Source: Enterobacter vonholyi
GTDB lineage: Bacteria > Pseudomonadota > Gammaproteobacteria > Enterobacterales > Enterobacteriaceae
NCBI RefSeq assembly: GCF_008364555.1
Contig: NZ_VTUC01000005.1
Coordinates: 107,569-171,568, forward strand
Direction of reading: 5' to 3'
Length of the DNA: 64,000 nt
Part shown: positions 30,369 to 39,301 of the stretch, in pieces
Layout: every line of letters begins with the position of its first letter
Numbering within the stretch: position 1 is the stretch's first letter
Program-made: the position numbers and the translations under genes
The notes under the pieces: generated by a model
The model's database searches: none
Seen by the model: only the letters and a program-made list of their open reading frames with translations
What the model was told of the DNA's origin: nothing

Positions 30369-31294
30369 GCGCGCCACAGTAAATCGCTATAAATATCGGT
30401 CAGCACCCCCGCAGGGCCAAACTCCTTCTTGATCCAGCGCGTGACCTGGCCGGTTGCGGCATGCTGCGTGGCGAGCAGCATGCGCGAGTCCTGACGTGGG
30501 TTATTGATACGCCGCGTCACCAGCAGGCCATCTTCAACCGCTTCCCGCGCCATATATTCCGGCAAAAAGCCTATCCCTTCGCCCAGGATCTGACACTGAC
30601 ACTTGGTGTTAAAGTCCGGCACCAGAATCGCCTCCTGCCCGTGCAGCAGCCAGCCGACCTTTTTGTTAATGGTGTGCGCGGTATCTTCCACCATGATGTT
30701 GGGATACAGGCGCAGCTGGCTTTCCGCTATCGGTTCCGGAACGAACGCCAGCGGGTGCTCCGGCGCGATGGCAAACACCCAGCGAATGGCGCCGATTTCG
30801 GTGTAGTCAATTCCGCCGCCGTCGAGCAGCGTGTCCGGCGCGCCAATGGCGATATTGGCCTGGTTGTTGATGATGGAGTCCCACACGCCGTTATAGACCT
30901 CGGTGGTGACGGTGATCTGACAGGTGGGGAACTGCTTTTTCAGCACCTGTAGCAGCCGCGCGGTATGGCGCGGCGTATACAACAGCTGGTTGATACAGAT
31001 GCGTACACGCGCCTCGATGCCCTGTGAAATGGTATCAATCCCGCGCTTGATGGCGTGAAAGTCGTTAAGCAGGTCGGTGGCTTTGCGGTAAAAGTAAAAG
31101 CCGGACTCGGTTAGCTCAATGCTGCGCGTGCTGCGGACGAACAGCACCACGTCCAGCCCGGTCTCCATGCGCTTAATGGTGTAACTGATGGCGGAGGTCG
31201 TTACACCCAGTTCGGCGGCGGCTTTGCTGAAGCTGCCGAAGCGTGCGGCGGTGGTAAAGGCCAGCAGGTTCTCCTCGGTAAAGATGGAATTCAT
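30365..31294 (-). CDS. yahB: LysR-family regulator of the yah-type cluster (YahB/AllS-like)
   Basis: A 309-residue LysR regulator. The N-terminal winged helix has KAAAELGVTTSAISYTIKRME, and the C-terminal periplasmic-binding-like effector domain covers about 95-300. It resembles AllS, the regulator of allantoin degradation, and the E. coli yahB product. It is divergent from the yahD-J operon, the classic arrangement for a LysR activator and its target. Confidence 0.85.
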   Translation of the reverse strand: MNSIFTEENLLAFTTAARFGSFSKAAAELGVTTSAISYTIKRMETGLDVVLFVRSTRSIELTESGFYFYRKATDLLNDFHAIKRGIDTISQGIEARVRICINQLLYTPRHTARLLQVLKKQFPTCQITVTTEVYNGVWDSIINNQANIAIGAPDTLLDGGGIDYTEIGAIRWVFAIAPEHPLAFVPEPIAESQLRLYPNIMVEDTAHTINKKVGWLLHGQEAILVPDFNTKCQCQILGEGIGFLPEYMAREAVEDGLLVTRRINNPRQDSRMLLATQHAATGQVTRWIKKEFGPAGVLTDIYSDLLWRA

Positions 31295-31614
31295 ATCTCA
31301 CTCCCTTCAGCCATCAGTTTTGAACATATTTTAACAGCGTCGTTACAACGCATTTGAAGCCGATCACAGTTCTGGCTATTTCATCAATGCCGCGCCATAC
31401 AAGGCTTTTTCAGACATAAGCATAATGCGTTTTGACGCGCTAAAAAGCGGTTAAACATAAGAAAAAGGTTGCACAGACGCACGTTTTGACCGGTTTGTTG
31501 AATTTACCTCAACAATGAATTGTCTGTCGATGAATCATTTTTAAGCGGATTCTTTTATGACCAGGCTGTTGCTATTCTCAGGTCAACAGAAATAAAAACA
31601 TCGGGAGTCTGAAT
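31295..31614. promoter_or_regulatory. Divergent control region yahB/yahD with CRP-like site
   Basis: This 320-bp region contains no gene. TTTGA-N6-TCACA at 31353-31368 is a four-out-of-five plus perfect half match to the CRP consensus TGTGA-N6-TCACA, suggesting catabolite control of the cluster. A LysR-type T-N11-A site should lie here but cannot be fixed by eye. Confidence 0.5.
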
Positions 31615-32220
31615 ATGTCTGCAACTGAACTGGTTACGGAATTTTTGCTGGCGGCAGAAGAAGGCAATAGCGATGCGCTAAAAGCCTGTCTGGAGAAGGG
31701 CGTGGATATTAACGCCACGAACCGCCAGAAAAGAACCGCCGTTATTATTGCCAGCCTGAAAAAACATTATGCCTGCGTGGAGTTCTTAATTGCCGCCGGG
31801 GCGGATATTGATAAACAGGATCAGACCTGCTTTAACCCCTTCCTGATTAGCTGCCTGACGAACGATATAACTCTCCTGCGGCTGGTATTACCCGCGAACC
31901 CGGATCTCGACCGCCTGACGCGCTTCGGCGGCGTAGGCATTACGCCAGCCAGTGAAAAAGGGCACGTGGAGATCGTCCGCGAGCTGCTGGAAAAAACCGA
32001 TATCAACGTTAACCACACCAATTTTGTCGGCTGGACGCCGCTGCTGGAAGCCATCGTACTCAACGACGGCGGCGCAAAGCAGCAGGATATCGTGAAGCTG
32101 CTGCTGGAGCATGGCGCGAACCCGCATATGACCGACAAATACGGCAAAACCCCGCTCGAACTGGCGCGGGAGAAAGGCTTCACCGAGATTGCAGACCTGC
32201 TGCTGGCGGCGGGCGCATAA
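31615..32220 (+). CDS. yahD: Ankyrin repeat protein YahD
   Basis: A 201-residue cytoplasmic protein made of about six ankyrin repeats across its whole length, for example NVNHTNFVGWTPLLEAIV and DKYGKTPLELAREKGFTEIA. It matches E. coli YahD in length and very closely in sequence. It presumably scaffolds proteins of the same pathway; the partner is unknown. It is first gene of the operon, with yahF 108 bp downstream; in E. coli yahE lies in that gap, here it is missing. Confidence 0.92.
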   Translation: MSATELVTEFLLAAEEGNSDALKACLEKGVDINATNRQKRTAVIIASLKKHYACVEFLIAAGADIDKQDQTCFNPFLISCLTNDITLLRLVLPANPDLDRLTRFGGVGITPASEKGHVEIVRELLEKTDINVNHTNFVGWTPLLEAIVLNDGGAKQQDIVKLLLEHGANPHMTDKYGKTPLELAREKGFTEIADLLLAAGA

Positions 32221-32328
32221 GACGGTCGGTCAGCCCATTCCGGCTGGCCGCTAATTAAATAAAGCATTTTTACCGACGTGCATTTTGCACGACGGCGGCC
32301 TCCTTTTATCCGCGAACAGGTGCAAATA

Positions 32329-33870
32329 ATGCCAACGAAAATCGTGATTAAAAAGAACACCTATTTTGACTCCGTATCATTAATGTCCGTTTCCACTAAA
32401 GCCAATAAATTGCCGGGCGTCGAACAGGCCTTTGTCGCCATGGCAACGGAAATGAATAAGGGCGTTTTAAAAAACCTCGGGCTGTTAACGCCGGAATTAA
32501 ATGAGGCGAAAAACGGTGACCTGATGATCGTCATTAAAGGCGACGCGGCGAATGAAGAAACGCTGGCCGCTATTGAAGCGCTGTTCACGCGTAAAGAGAG
32601 CGCGGGCTCCCATGAAGCGCGCTACGCGACGATTGCCAGCGCCAAAACCCATCGCCCGGACAGCAACCTCGCGGTGATTTCCGTCAACGGGACCTTCGCC
32701 GCCCGCGAAGCGCGTCAGGCGCTGGAAAACGATCTCAACGTGATGCTGTTTTCCGATAACGTGTCGCTTGACGACGAGCTGGCGCTGAAGCAGCTGGCGC
32801 ACCAGAAAGGGTTGCTGATGATGGGGCCGGACTGCGGCACCGCCATCATCAACGGCGCGGGACTGTGCTTCGCCAACGCGGTGCGTCGCGGACCGATTGG
32901 TATCGTCGGCGCATCCGGCACCGGCAGCCAGGAGCTGAGCGTGCGTATTCACGAATTCGGCGGCGGCGTGTCGCAGCTGATCGGCACCGGCGGACGCGAT
33001 CTCAGCGAGAAGATCGGCGGCCTGATGATGCTCGACGCCATCGACATGCTGGAAGCCGACGAGGGTACAGAAGTGATTGCGCTGATCTCCAAGCCGCCCG
33101 CGCCTGCGGTGGCGGAGAAAGTGCTGGCCCGCGCGCGCGCCTGTGGTAAGCCCGTGATCGCGTGCTTCCTCGGGCGCAATGAACCGCCCGCCGATGAGGA
33201 CGGACTGCAGTTCGCGCGCGGCACCAAAGAGGCGGCGCTGAAGGCCGTCCTGCTCACCGGCATCAAAAAAGAGTCCCTCGATCTGCACCCGCTCAACTGG
33301 CCATTAATTGAAGAGGTGCGCGCTCGCCTGACCCCGCAGCAGAAGTACATTCGCGGCCTGTTCTGCGGCGGCACCCTGTGCGACGAGGCGATGTTTGCCG
33401 CTCTTGCGAAATTCGACGACGTTTACAGCAACATCCAGCCGGATCCAGCTAAGCGCCTGAGCGACATCAGCGTCAGTAAAGCCCACACCTTCCTCGACTT
33501 TGGCGATGACGATTTCACCAACGGCAAGCCGCACCCGATGATTGACCCGACCAACCGCATCAGCCGCCTGCTCCAGGAGGCTCGCGACCCGGAAGTCGGG
33601 GTGATTGTGATGGACTTTGTGCTCGGCTTCGGCGCCCACGAGGATCCGGTCGGCGTGATGATCGACGCCATTAAAGAAGCACAGGCGATCGCGAAGGCCG
33701 ATAACCGTCCGCTGGAGATCCTCGGCTACGTGCTCGGCACCGACCAGGATCCGCAGTCGCTGGCGCAGCAGTGTCAGCTGCTGACCGACGCAGGCGTCAT
33801 CTGGGCCAGCAGCAGCACCAATACCGGATTACTGGCACGCGAATTTGTCTGCAAAGGGGAGAACGCATAA
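32329..33870 (+). CDS. yahF: FdrA/AllF-like acyl-CoA synthetase-fold protein YahF
   Basis: A 513-residue protein of the FdrA family, with the succinyl-CoA synthetase alpha-type fold. The glycine loop GASGTGSQELSVRIHEFGGG and GTGGRDLSEKIGG mark the nucleotide-binding half. The related AllF (FdrA) is a subunit of oxamate carbamoyltransferase. The start at 32329 gives MPTKIVIKKNTYFDSV, matching YahF; a GTG 51 bp upstream is unlikely. Its stop codon shares one base with the yahG start. The substrate is not known. Confidence 0.9.
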   Translation: MPTKIVIKKNTYFDSVSLMSVSTKANKLPGVEQAFVAMATEMNKGVLKNLGLLTPELNEAKNGDLMIVIKGDAANEETLAAIEALFTRKESAGSHEARYATIASAKTHRPDSNLAVISVNGTFAAREARQALENDLNVMLFSDNVSLDDELALKQLAHQKGLLMMGPDCGTAIINGAGLCFANAVRRGPIGIVGASGTGSQELSVRIHEFGGGVSQLIGTGGRDLSEKIGGLMMLDAIDMLEADEGTEVIALISKPPAPAVAEKVLARARACGKPVIACFLGRNEPPADEDGLQFARGTKEAALKAVLLTGIKKESLDLHPLNWPLIEEVRARLTPQQKYIRGLFCGGTLCDEAMFAALAKFDDVYSNIQPDPAKRLSDISVSKAHTFLDFGDDDFTNGKPHPMIDPTNRISRLLQEARDPEVGVIVMDFVLGFGAHEDPVGVMIDAIKEAQAIAKADNRPLEILGYVLGTDQDPQSLAQQCQLLTDAGVIWASSSTNTGLLAREFVCKGENA

Positions 33871-35285
33871 TGACTACCTTATTTAACCAGCCGCTGAACG
33901 TCATTAACGTGGGTCTCGCGATGTTCAGCGACGATCTTAAAAAGCAGCACGTTCCCGTGACCCAGCTCGACTGGACGCCGCCGGGGCAGGGCAATATGCA
34001 GGTCGTTGAAGCGCTCGACCAGCTGGCGGAAAAACCGCTGGCGGAGAAAATCGCCGCTGCCAACCAAATCGCCCTTGAGCGCATTATTCAGTCTCATCCG
34101 GTGCTGGTGGGCTATGACCAGGCGATTAACGTTGTGCCGGGGATGACCCGCACCACCATTCTGCACGCCGGTCCGCCTGTCTCCTGGGAAAACATGTGCG
34201 GCGCGATGAAGGGCGCGGTCACCGGGGCGCTGGTGTTTGAAGGGCTGGCGAAAGATCTGGACGACGCGGCGCGACTTGCCGCCTCCGGGAAGATCGCCTT
34301 CTCGCCGTGCCACGAGCACGACTGCGTGGGCTCCATGGCGGGCGTCACCTCCGCGTCGATGTTTATGCACATCGTTGAAAACAAAACCTACGGCAACCGC
34401 GCGTTCACCAACCTTAGCGAGCAGATGGCGAAGATCCTGCGCATGGGGGCCAACGACCAGAGCGTCATCGACCGCCTGAACTGGATGCGCGACGTGCTCG
34501 GCCCGATGCTGCGCGACGCGATGAAGATTATCGGCGAAATCGACCTGCGCCTGATGCTGGCCCAGGCGCTGCACATGGGCGACGAGTGCCACAACCGCAA
34601 TAACGCGGGCACGACGCTGCTGATCCAGGCGCTGGCGCCGGGGCTAATTCAGGCGGGCTATCCGGTGGAGCAGCAGCGCGAGGTGTTCGAGTTTGTTGCC
34701 AGCAGCGACTACTTCTCCGGCCCGACGTGGATGGCGATGTGTAAAGCCGCGCTGGACGCCGCCCACGGCATTGAATACAGCACCGTGGTTACCACCATGG
34801 CGCGCAACGGCTACGAATTCGGCCTGCGCGTTTCGGGGCTTCCGGGGCAGTGGTTCACCGGCCCGGCGCAGAAGGTGATTGGCCCGATGTTTGCGGGCTA
34901 CCGGCCGGAAGATTCCGGGCTGGATATCGGCGACAGCGCCATTACCGAAACCTACGGCATCGGCGGCTTTGCGATGGCGACGGCTCCGGCGATTGTCGCC
35001 CTGGTGGGCGGGACGGTGGAGGAAGCTATCGACTTCTCCCGCCAGATGCGCGAAATCACCCTCGGAGAAAACCCGAACGTCACCATTCCGCTGCTCTCGT
35101 TTATGGGGATCCCGACCGCCATCGACATCACGAAGGTCGCTGGCAGCGGCATTCTGCCGGTCATCAATACCGCCATTGCGCACAAAGACGCGGGCATCGG
35201 CATGATTGGGGCGGGCATCGTTCACCCGCCGTTTAGCTGTTTTGAAAAGGCGCTGTTGACCTTCCGCGATCGCTACTTTTTATAA
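33870..35285 (+). CDS. yahG: DUF1116 protein YahG (AllG-like)
   Basis: A 471-residue protein of the YlbE/YahG family (DUF1116), the partner of FdrA-type proteins. In the allantoin system AllG is a subunit of oxamate carbamoyltransferase. The start is ATG at 33870, overlapping the yahF stop (TAATG), so the two are coupled. Conserved His/Cys clusters are visible in FSPCHEHDCVGSMAG and ALHMGDECHNRNNAGT. It matches E. coli YahG almost throughout. Confidence 0.9.
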   Translation: MTTLFNQPLNVINVGLAMFSDDLKKQHVPVTQLDWTPPGQGNMQVVEALDQLAEKPLAEKIAAANQIALERIIQSHPVLVGYDQAINVVPGMTRTTILHAGPPVSWENMCGAMKGAVTGALVFEGLAKDLDDAARLAASGKIAFSPCHEHDCVGSMAGVTSASMFMHIVENKTYGNRAFTNLSEQMAKILRMGANDQSVIDRLNWMRDVLGPMLRDAMKIIGEIDLRLMLAQALHMGDECHNRNNAGTTLLIQALAPGLIQAGYPVEQQREVFEFVASSDYFSGPTWMAMCKAALDAAHGIEYSTVVTTMARNGYEFGLRVSGLPGQWFTGPAQKVIGPMFAGYRPEDSGLDIGDSAITETYGIGGFAMATAPAIVALVGGTVEEAIDFSRQMREITLGENPNVTIPLLSFMGIPTAIDITKVAGSGILPVINTAIAHKDAGIGMIGAGIVHPPFSCFEKALLTFRDRYFL

Positions 35286-35296
35286 GGCATGCATCC

Positions 35297-36850
35297 ATGA
35301 AAAACATGAAACTGGAGTGGAAAAGAGGTGACTGGGCGGCTTATTTCGGGTTGATGACCAACAACCTGACCAATTTGCTGACCATGATGGGGTTGCTCAT
35401 TTTTGTCGTCGGCATCCCGAAGGAGATTGTTTATGGACGCATCGCGCCGGCCTTCGGGCTGGCGGTGCTGGCCGCGAGTATCTGCTACGCGTGGTTCGGC
35501 ATGCAGATGGCGCGCCAGACCGGGCGCACGGACGTGACAGCGCTGCCGTCCGGCCCCAGCGCGCCGTCAATTTTTACCGTGACCTTCCTGGTGCTGATGC
35601 CGGTGTATCAGCAAACGGGCGATGCGGAGTTTGCTATTCAGATTGGCCTTGTCTGGTGCTTCGTTGAGGCGATGATTCTTGCGGGCGGTTCATTCCTGGG
35701 CGAAACCATCCGCAAGATGATCCCGCGCACCGTGCTGCTGTCATGCCTGTCCGGTTTAGGCCTGCTGCTGCTGGCGATGAACCCGATGCTGCAGGCGTTT
35801 GAAGCGCCGACCGTATCGTTCATCGTCCTGCTGCTGATCTTCATCAACTGGTTCGGCAAAAAGCCGATTTTCGCCAGAATCCCTACCGGCCTGCTGTTGC
35901 TGATAGCCGGTACCGCACTGGCGTGGATCTCTGGCCTGCAGAGCCCGGAAGCGATTAAAGCGTCCATGTCATCCTTCGGCTTTAACCCGCCGCAGGTGCA
36001 TGTGGAAGGCTTCCTGCAGGGCCTGCCGCACGCGCTGCCGTATCTTGCCTCTGCCGTACCGCTGGGGCTGGCGAACTACATCTTTGACCTGGAGAACATC
36101 GAAAGTGCCCACGCGGCGGGGGATGAATACCCGACGCGTAAAGTCATGCTGGCGAACGGTCTGGCCTCCATGCTCGGCTGCCTGATGGGGAACCCGTTCC
36201 CGGTGACGGTTTACGTCGGCCATCCCGGCTGGAAAGCGATGGGGGCCAGCATCGGCTACACGCTGGCCTCCGGCGTGACCATGTTCATTGTGCCGCTTTT
36301 CGGGCTGGGGGCGTTTATGCTCGCCATCATTCCGATGACCGCCATCGTGCCGATTCTGGTGTTTATCGGCGTGGTCACCGCCAACCAGGTGGTGAGGGAA
36401 ACGCCGAAGGTGGAAGTGCCCGTGATCTTCATCTGCCTGTTCCCGTGGATCGCCAACTGGGCGCTGACCATGATGAACAGCGTGATGGGAGCGGCGGGCA
36501 CGAATGCCGCCAAAATCGGTACCGACGTGCTGCACAGCAAAGGGATCTACTACGAAGGATTAGTCCATCTGGGGAACGGGGCACCGCTTGCCAGCATGCT
36601 GTGGGGCTGTATCGCCATCTTTGCCATTATCAACAAACCGCTGCGCGGAGCCGTGGCCGCGGCGGGCGGGGCACTGCTGGCGCTGTTCGGGGTGATCCAC
36701 GCCCCGGTGGTGGGTTTTGCCGAAGGCAGTTCGCTGATGTTCGTCACCGCGTATCTGATGATGGGCGGCATGTTTGTGGTGAAGCATTTTCTCGACAGCC
36801 GGGAAGTTGCGAGCGCCGCGTCGGGTAATGTTGCGAAGGAACACGTATGA
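35297..36850 (+). CDS. NCS2-type permease of the yah-type operon
   Basis: A 517-residue membrane protein with about 12-14 helices, similar to nucleobase-cation symporters of the NCS2/AzgA type. The segment NPFPVTVYVGHPGWKAMGA resembles the substrate/QH-type motif of that family. It lies 11 bp after yahG and overlaps the yahI start by 4 bp, so it is an integral operon member. I recall no permease at this place in the E. coli K-12 yah cluster. A ring nitrogen compound (purine, pyrimidine or ureide) is the inferred substrate. Confidence 0.82.
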   Translation: MKNMKLEWKRGDWAAYFGLMTNNLTNLLTMMGLLIFVVGIPKEIVYGRIAPAFGLAVLAASICYAWFGMQMARQTGRTDVTALPSGPSAPSIFTVTFLVLMPVYQQTGDAEFAIQIGLVWCFVEAMILAGGSFLGETIRKMIPRTVLLSCLSGLGLLLLAMNPMLQAFEAPTVSFIVLLLIFINWFGKKPIFARIPTGLLLLIAGTALAWISGLQSPEAIKASMSSFGFNPPQVHVEGFLQGLPHALPYLASAVPLGLANYIFDLENIESAHAAGDEYPTRKVMLANGLASMLGCLMGNPFPVTVYVGHPGWKAMGASIGYTLASGVTMFIVPLFGLGAFMLAIIPMTAIVPILVFIGVVTANQVVRETPKVEVPVIFICLFPWIANWALTMMNSVMGAAGTNAAKIGTDVLHSKGIYYEGLVHLGNGAPLASMLWGCIAIFAIINKPLRGAVAAAGGALLALFGVIHAPVVGFAEGSSLMFVTAYLMMGGMFVVKHFLDSREVASAASGNVAKEHV

Positions 36851-37803
36851 AAGAGCTTATGGTCGTTGCCATCGGCGGCAACAGCATTATCAAAGACAAC
36901 GCCAGCCAGTCGGTTGAACATCAGGCGCAGGCGGTCAAAGCGGTGGCAGACACGGTGCTCGAAATGCTGGCCTCCGACTATGACATCGTGCTTACCCACG
37001 GCAACGGTCCGCAGGTGGGGCTGGATCTGCGCCGCGCTGAAATCGCCCACGAGCGGGAAGGGCTCCCTCTGACGCCGCTGGCAAACTGCGTGGCGGACAC
37101 CCAGGGCGGCATTGGCTACCTGATCCAGCAGGCGCTGAACAACCGCCTTGCCGCGCGCGGCGAGCAAAAGGCGGTCACGGTCGTCACGCAGGTGGAAGTG
37201 GATAAAAACGATCCCGGCTTTGCGCACCCCACGAAGCCGATCGGCGCGTTCTTCAGCGAGGCGCAGCGAGACGAACTGCAGCTCGCGCACCCGGACTGGC
37301 ACTTTGTTGAAGATTCGGGCCGGGGATATCGTCGCGTGGTGGCCTCCCCGCAGCCGCTGCGCATTGTCGAGGCCGACGCGATCAAGACACTGACGCAAAA
37401 AGGCTTCGTGGTGATCGGCGCGGGCGGCGGCGGTATTCCCGTGGTGCGCTCGGCGCAGGGCGATTACCAGAGCGTCGACGCGGTGATTGATAAAGATCTC
37501 TCCACCGCGCTGCTGGCGCGCGAGATCGGCGCCGACGTGCTGGTGATTACCACCGGCGTGGAAAAGGTGTGTGTCAACTTCGGTAAGCCAAATCAACAGG
37601 CGCTGGAGACCGTCGACGTAGCGGAGATGACGCACTACATGGAAGAAGGTCATTTCCCGGCGGGCAGCATGCTGCCCAAAATCGTCGCCTCGCTGGCGTT
37701 TTTACATCACGGCGGCAAGCGCGTGATCATCACCTCGCCGGACTGCCTGCCCGCCGCGCTGCGCGGAGAAACCGGTACCCATATTGTGAATGAAGGAAGA
37801 TAA
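36847..37803 (+). CDS. yahI: Carbamate kinase-like YahI
   Basis: This enzyme makes ATP and carbamate from carbamoyl phosphate and ADP. It has 318 residues of the amino-acid kinase fold: AIGGNSI near the start, THGNGPQVG (about 53-61), and GAGGGGIPVV in the nucleotide half. It closely matches E. coli YahI. It overlaps the permease by 4 bp, and yahJ starts just after its stop. In this operon it would harvest carbamoyl phosphate made by the YahF/YahG pair. Confidence 0.93.
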   Translation: MKELMVVAIGGNSIIKDNASQSVEHQAQAVKAVADTVLEMLASDYDIVLTHGNGPQVGLDLRRAEIAHEREGLPLTPLANCVADTQGGIGYLIQQALNNRLAARGEQKAVTVVTQVEVDKNDPGFAHPTKPIGAFFSEAQRDELQLAHPDWHFVEDSGRGYRRVVASPQPLRIVEADAIKTLTQKGFVVIGAGGGGIPVVRSAQGDYQSVDAVIDKDLSTALLAREIGADVLVITTGVEKVCVNFGKPNQQALETVDVAEMTHYMEEGHFPAGSMLPKIVASLAFLHHGGKRVIITSPDCLPAALRGETGTHIVNEGR

Positions 37804-37804
37804 G

Positions 37805-39184
37805 ATGAGTGAAAATAAAAGCCGCCGTGAATTCATCAGCCAGAGCGGCAAAATGGTTACCGCCTGCGCGCTGTTTGGCGCGACCGGATCCGTCGCGTAT
37901 GCTGCTGACTCCGCAAAGCCACTCTGCGAGACCGGTAAGCCTGTGAATATCACCGCGAAACATTACTATCTGGACAACGTGCTGCTCGAAGCCGGGTTTA
38001 ATTTTGACGGCAACGTGGCGACGAGCACCCGCACCGAGCTGAAGACGCTGGAGATTCAAGACGGGAAGATCGTCGCCCTGCGCGATAACAAGCGCCACGC
38101 CGACGCCACGCTGCCGCACTACGACGCGGGCAACAAGCTGATGCTTCCGGCGATGCGCGACATGCACATTCACCTGGATAAAACCTTTTACGGCGGCCCG
38201 TGGCGTTCCCTCAACCGCCCGGCAGGTACCACCATTCAGGATATGATCCGCCTGGAACAGAAGCTGCTGCCGGAGCTTCAGCCCTACACCCAGGAGCGAG
38301 CGGAAAAGCTGATCGATCTTATCCAGTCGAAAGGCTCCACCATAGCCCGCAGCCACTGCAATATCGAGCCGACCTCCGGCCTGAAGAATCTTGAAAACCT
38401 GCAGGCGGTTTTATCGCGCCGTAAGCCCGGCTTTGACTGTGAAATCGTCGCCTTCCCACAGCACGGGCTACTGCTGTCCCATTCCGAAAAGCTGATGCGT
38501 GAGGCTATGCAGGCCGGGGCGCACTACGTGGGCGGGCTGGACCCGACCAACGTCGACGGCGCGATGGAGAAATCTCTCGACCTGATGTTCCAGATTGCGC
38601 TGGACTACGACAAAGGAGTGGATATTCACCTGCACGAGACCAGCCCAGCGGGGGTGGCGGCGGTGAACTACATGGTCGAAACCGTGGAGAAAACGCCGGA
38701 GCTGAAGGGGAAGCTGACCATCAGCCACGCCTTTGCGCTGGCGACGCTTAACGAAAAGCAGGTGGATGAGATCGCCACCCGCATGGCGGCGCAGCAGGTG
38801 ACCATCGCCTCCACCGTGCCGATTGGCACCCTGCATATGCCGCTGAAGCAGCTGCGGGACAAGGGCGTGTTTGTGATGACGGGAACCGACAGCGTGATCG
38901 ACCACTGGTCGCCGTACGGTCTGGGGGACATGCTGGAAAAAGCTAATCTCTACGCCCAGCTCTACATCCGCCCGAACGAGCAGACGCTCTCCCGCGCATT
39001 AGGTATCGCGACCGGCGACGTGCTGCCCCTGAACGACAAAGGCGATCGCGTATGGCCGAAAGCGCAGGATGACGCCAGCTTTGTGCTGGTGGACGCCTCC
39101 TGTTCCGCCGAAGCCGTGGCGCGCATCTCTCCGCGTACCGCAACGTTCCACAAGGGTAACCTCGTCTGGGGCGTTGTGGATTGA
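37805..39184 (+). CDS. yahJ: Tat-exported amidohydrolase YahJ
   Basis: A metal-dependent hydrolase of the cytosine-deaminase branch of the amidohydrolase superfamily, 459 residues. A twin-arginine signal SRREFISQSGKMVTACALFG precedes an AYA-type cleavage region, so it should act folded in the periplasm. The metal motif HIHLDKTF, HLHET, SHAFALA and TGTDSVIDHW are all present. ATG at 37805 follows GAAGGAAG; an in-frame ATG at 37790 overlaps yahI and corresponds to the E. coli start, so both are possible. Confidence 0.9.
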   Translation: MSENKSRREFISQSGKMVTACALFGATGSVAYAADSAKPLCETGKPVNITAKHYYLDNVLLEAGFNFDGNVATSTRTELKTLEIQDGKIVALRDNKRHADATLPHYDAGNKLMLPAMRDMHIHLDKTFYGGPWRSLNRPAGTTIQDMIRLEQKLLPELQPYTQERAEKLIDLIQSKGSTIARSHCNIEPTSGLKNLENLQAVLSRRKPGFDCEIVAFPQHGLLLSHSEKLMREAMQAGAHYVGGLDPTNVDGAMEKSLDLMFQIALDYDKGVDIHLHETSPAGVAAVNYMVETVEKTPELKGKLTISHAFALATLNEKQVDEIATRMAAQQVTIASTVPIGTLHMPLKQLRDKGVFVMTGTDSVIDHWSPYGLGDMLEKANLYAQLYIRPNEQTLSRALGIATGDVLPLNDKGDRVWPKAQDDASFVLVDASCSAEAVARISPRTATFHKGNLVWGVVD

Positions 39185-39193
39185 TGTGCATTT

Positions 39194-39275
39194 CTCCCTC
39201 TCCCTGTGGGAGAGGGGGGGAGGGCATCAGGCCGCACTTATGTAGGCCGGGTAAGCGCTGCTTCCACGCCCGATG
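39194..39275. repeat. REP-type elements after yahJ
   Basis: First, copy 3 of the dispersed repeat (CTCCCTCTCCC, loop, GGGAGAGGGGGGGAGGG; 39194-39225). Then a half REP unit beginning TGTAGGCCGGGTAAGCGC at about 39241. Together they fill the 117 bp between the convergent yahJ and SDR genes and are the likely transcript ends. Confidence 0.7.
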
Positions 39276-39301
39276 CTGGTGCCGATCGCCGCGCGCACGG
39301 C

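Noticed and set aside
36550..37653. 367-codon minus-strand frame opposite the permease end and yahI
   Set aside because: Antisense shadow across two genes that are clearly real and overlapping on the plus strand.
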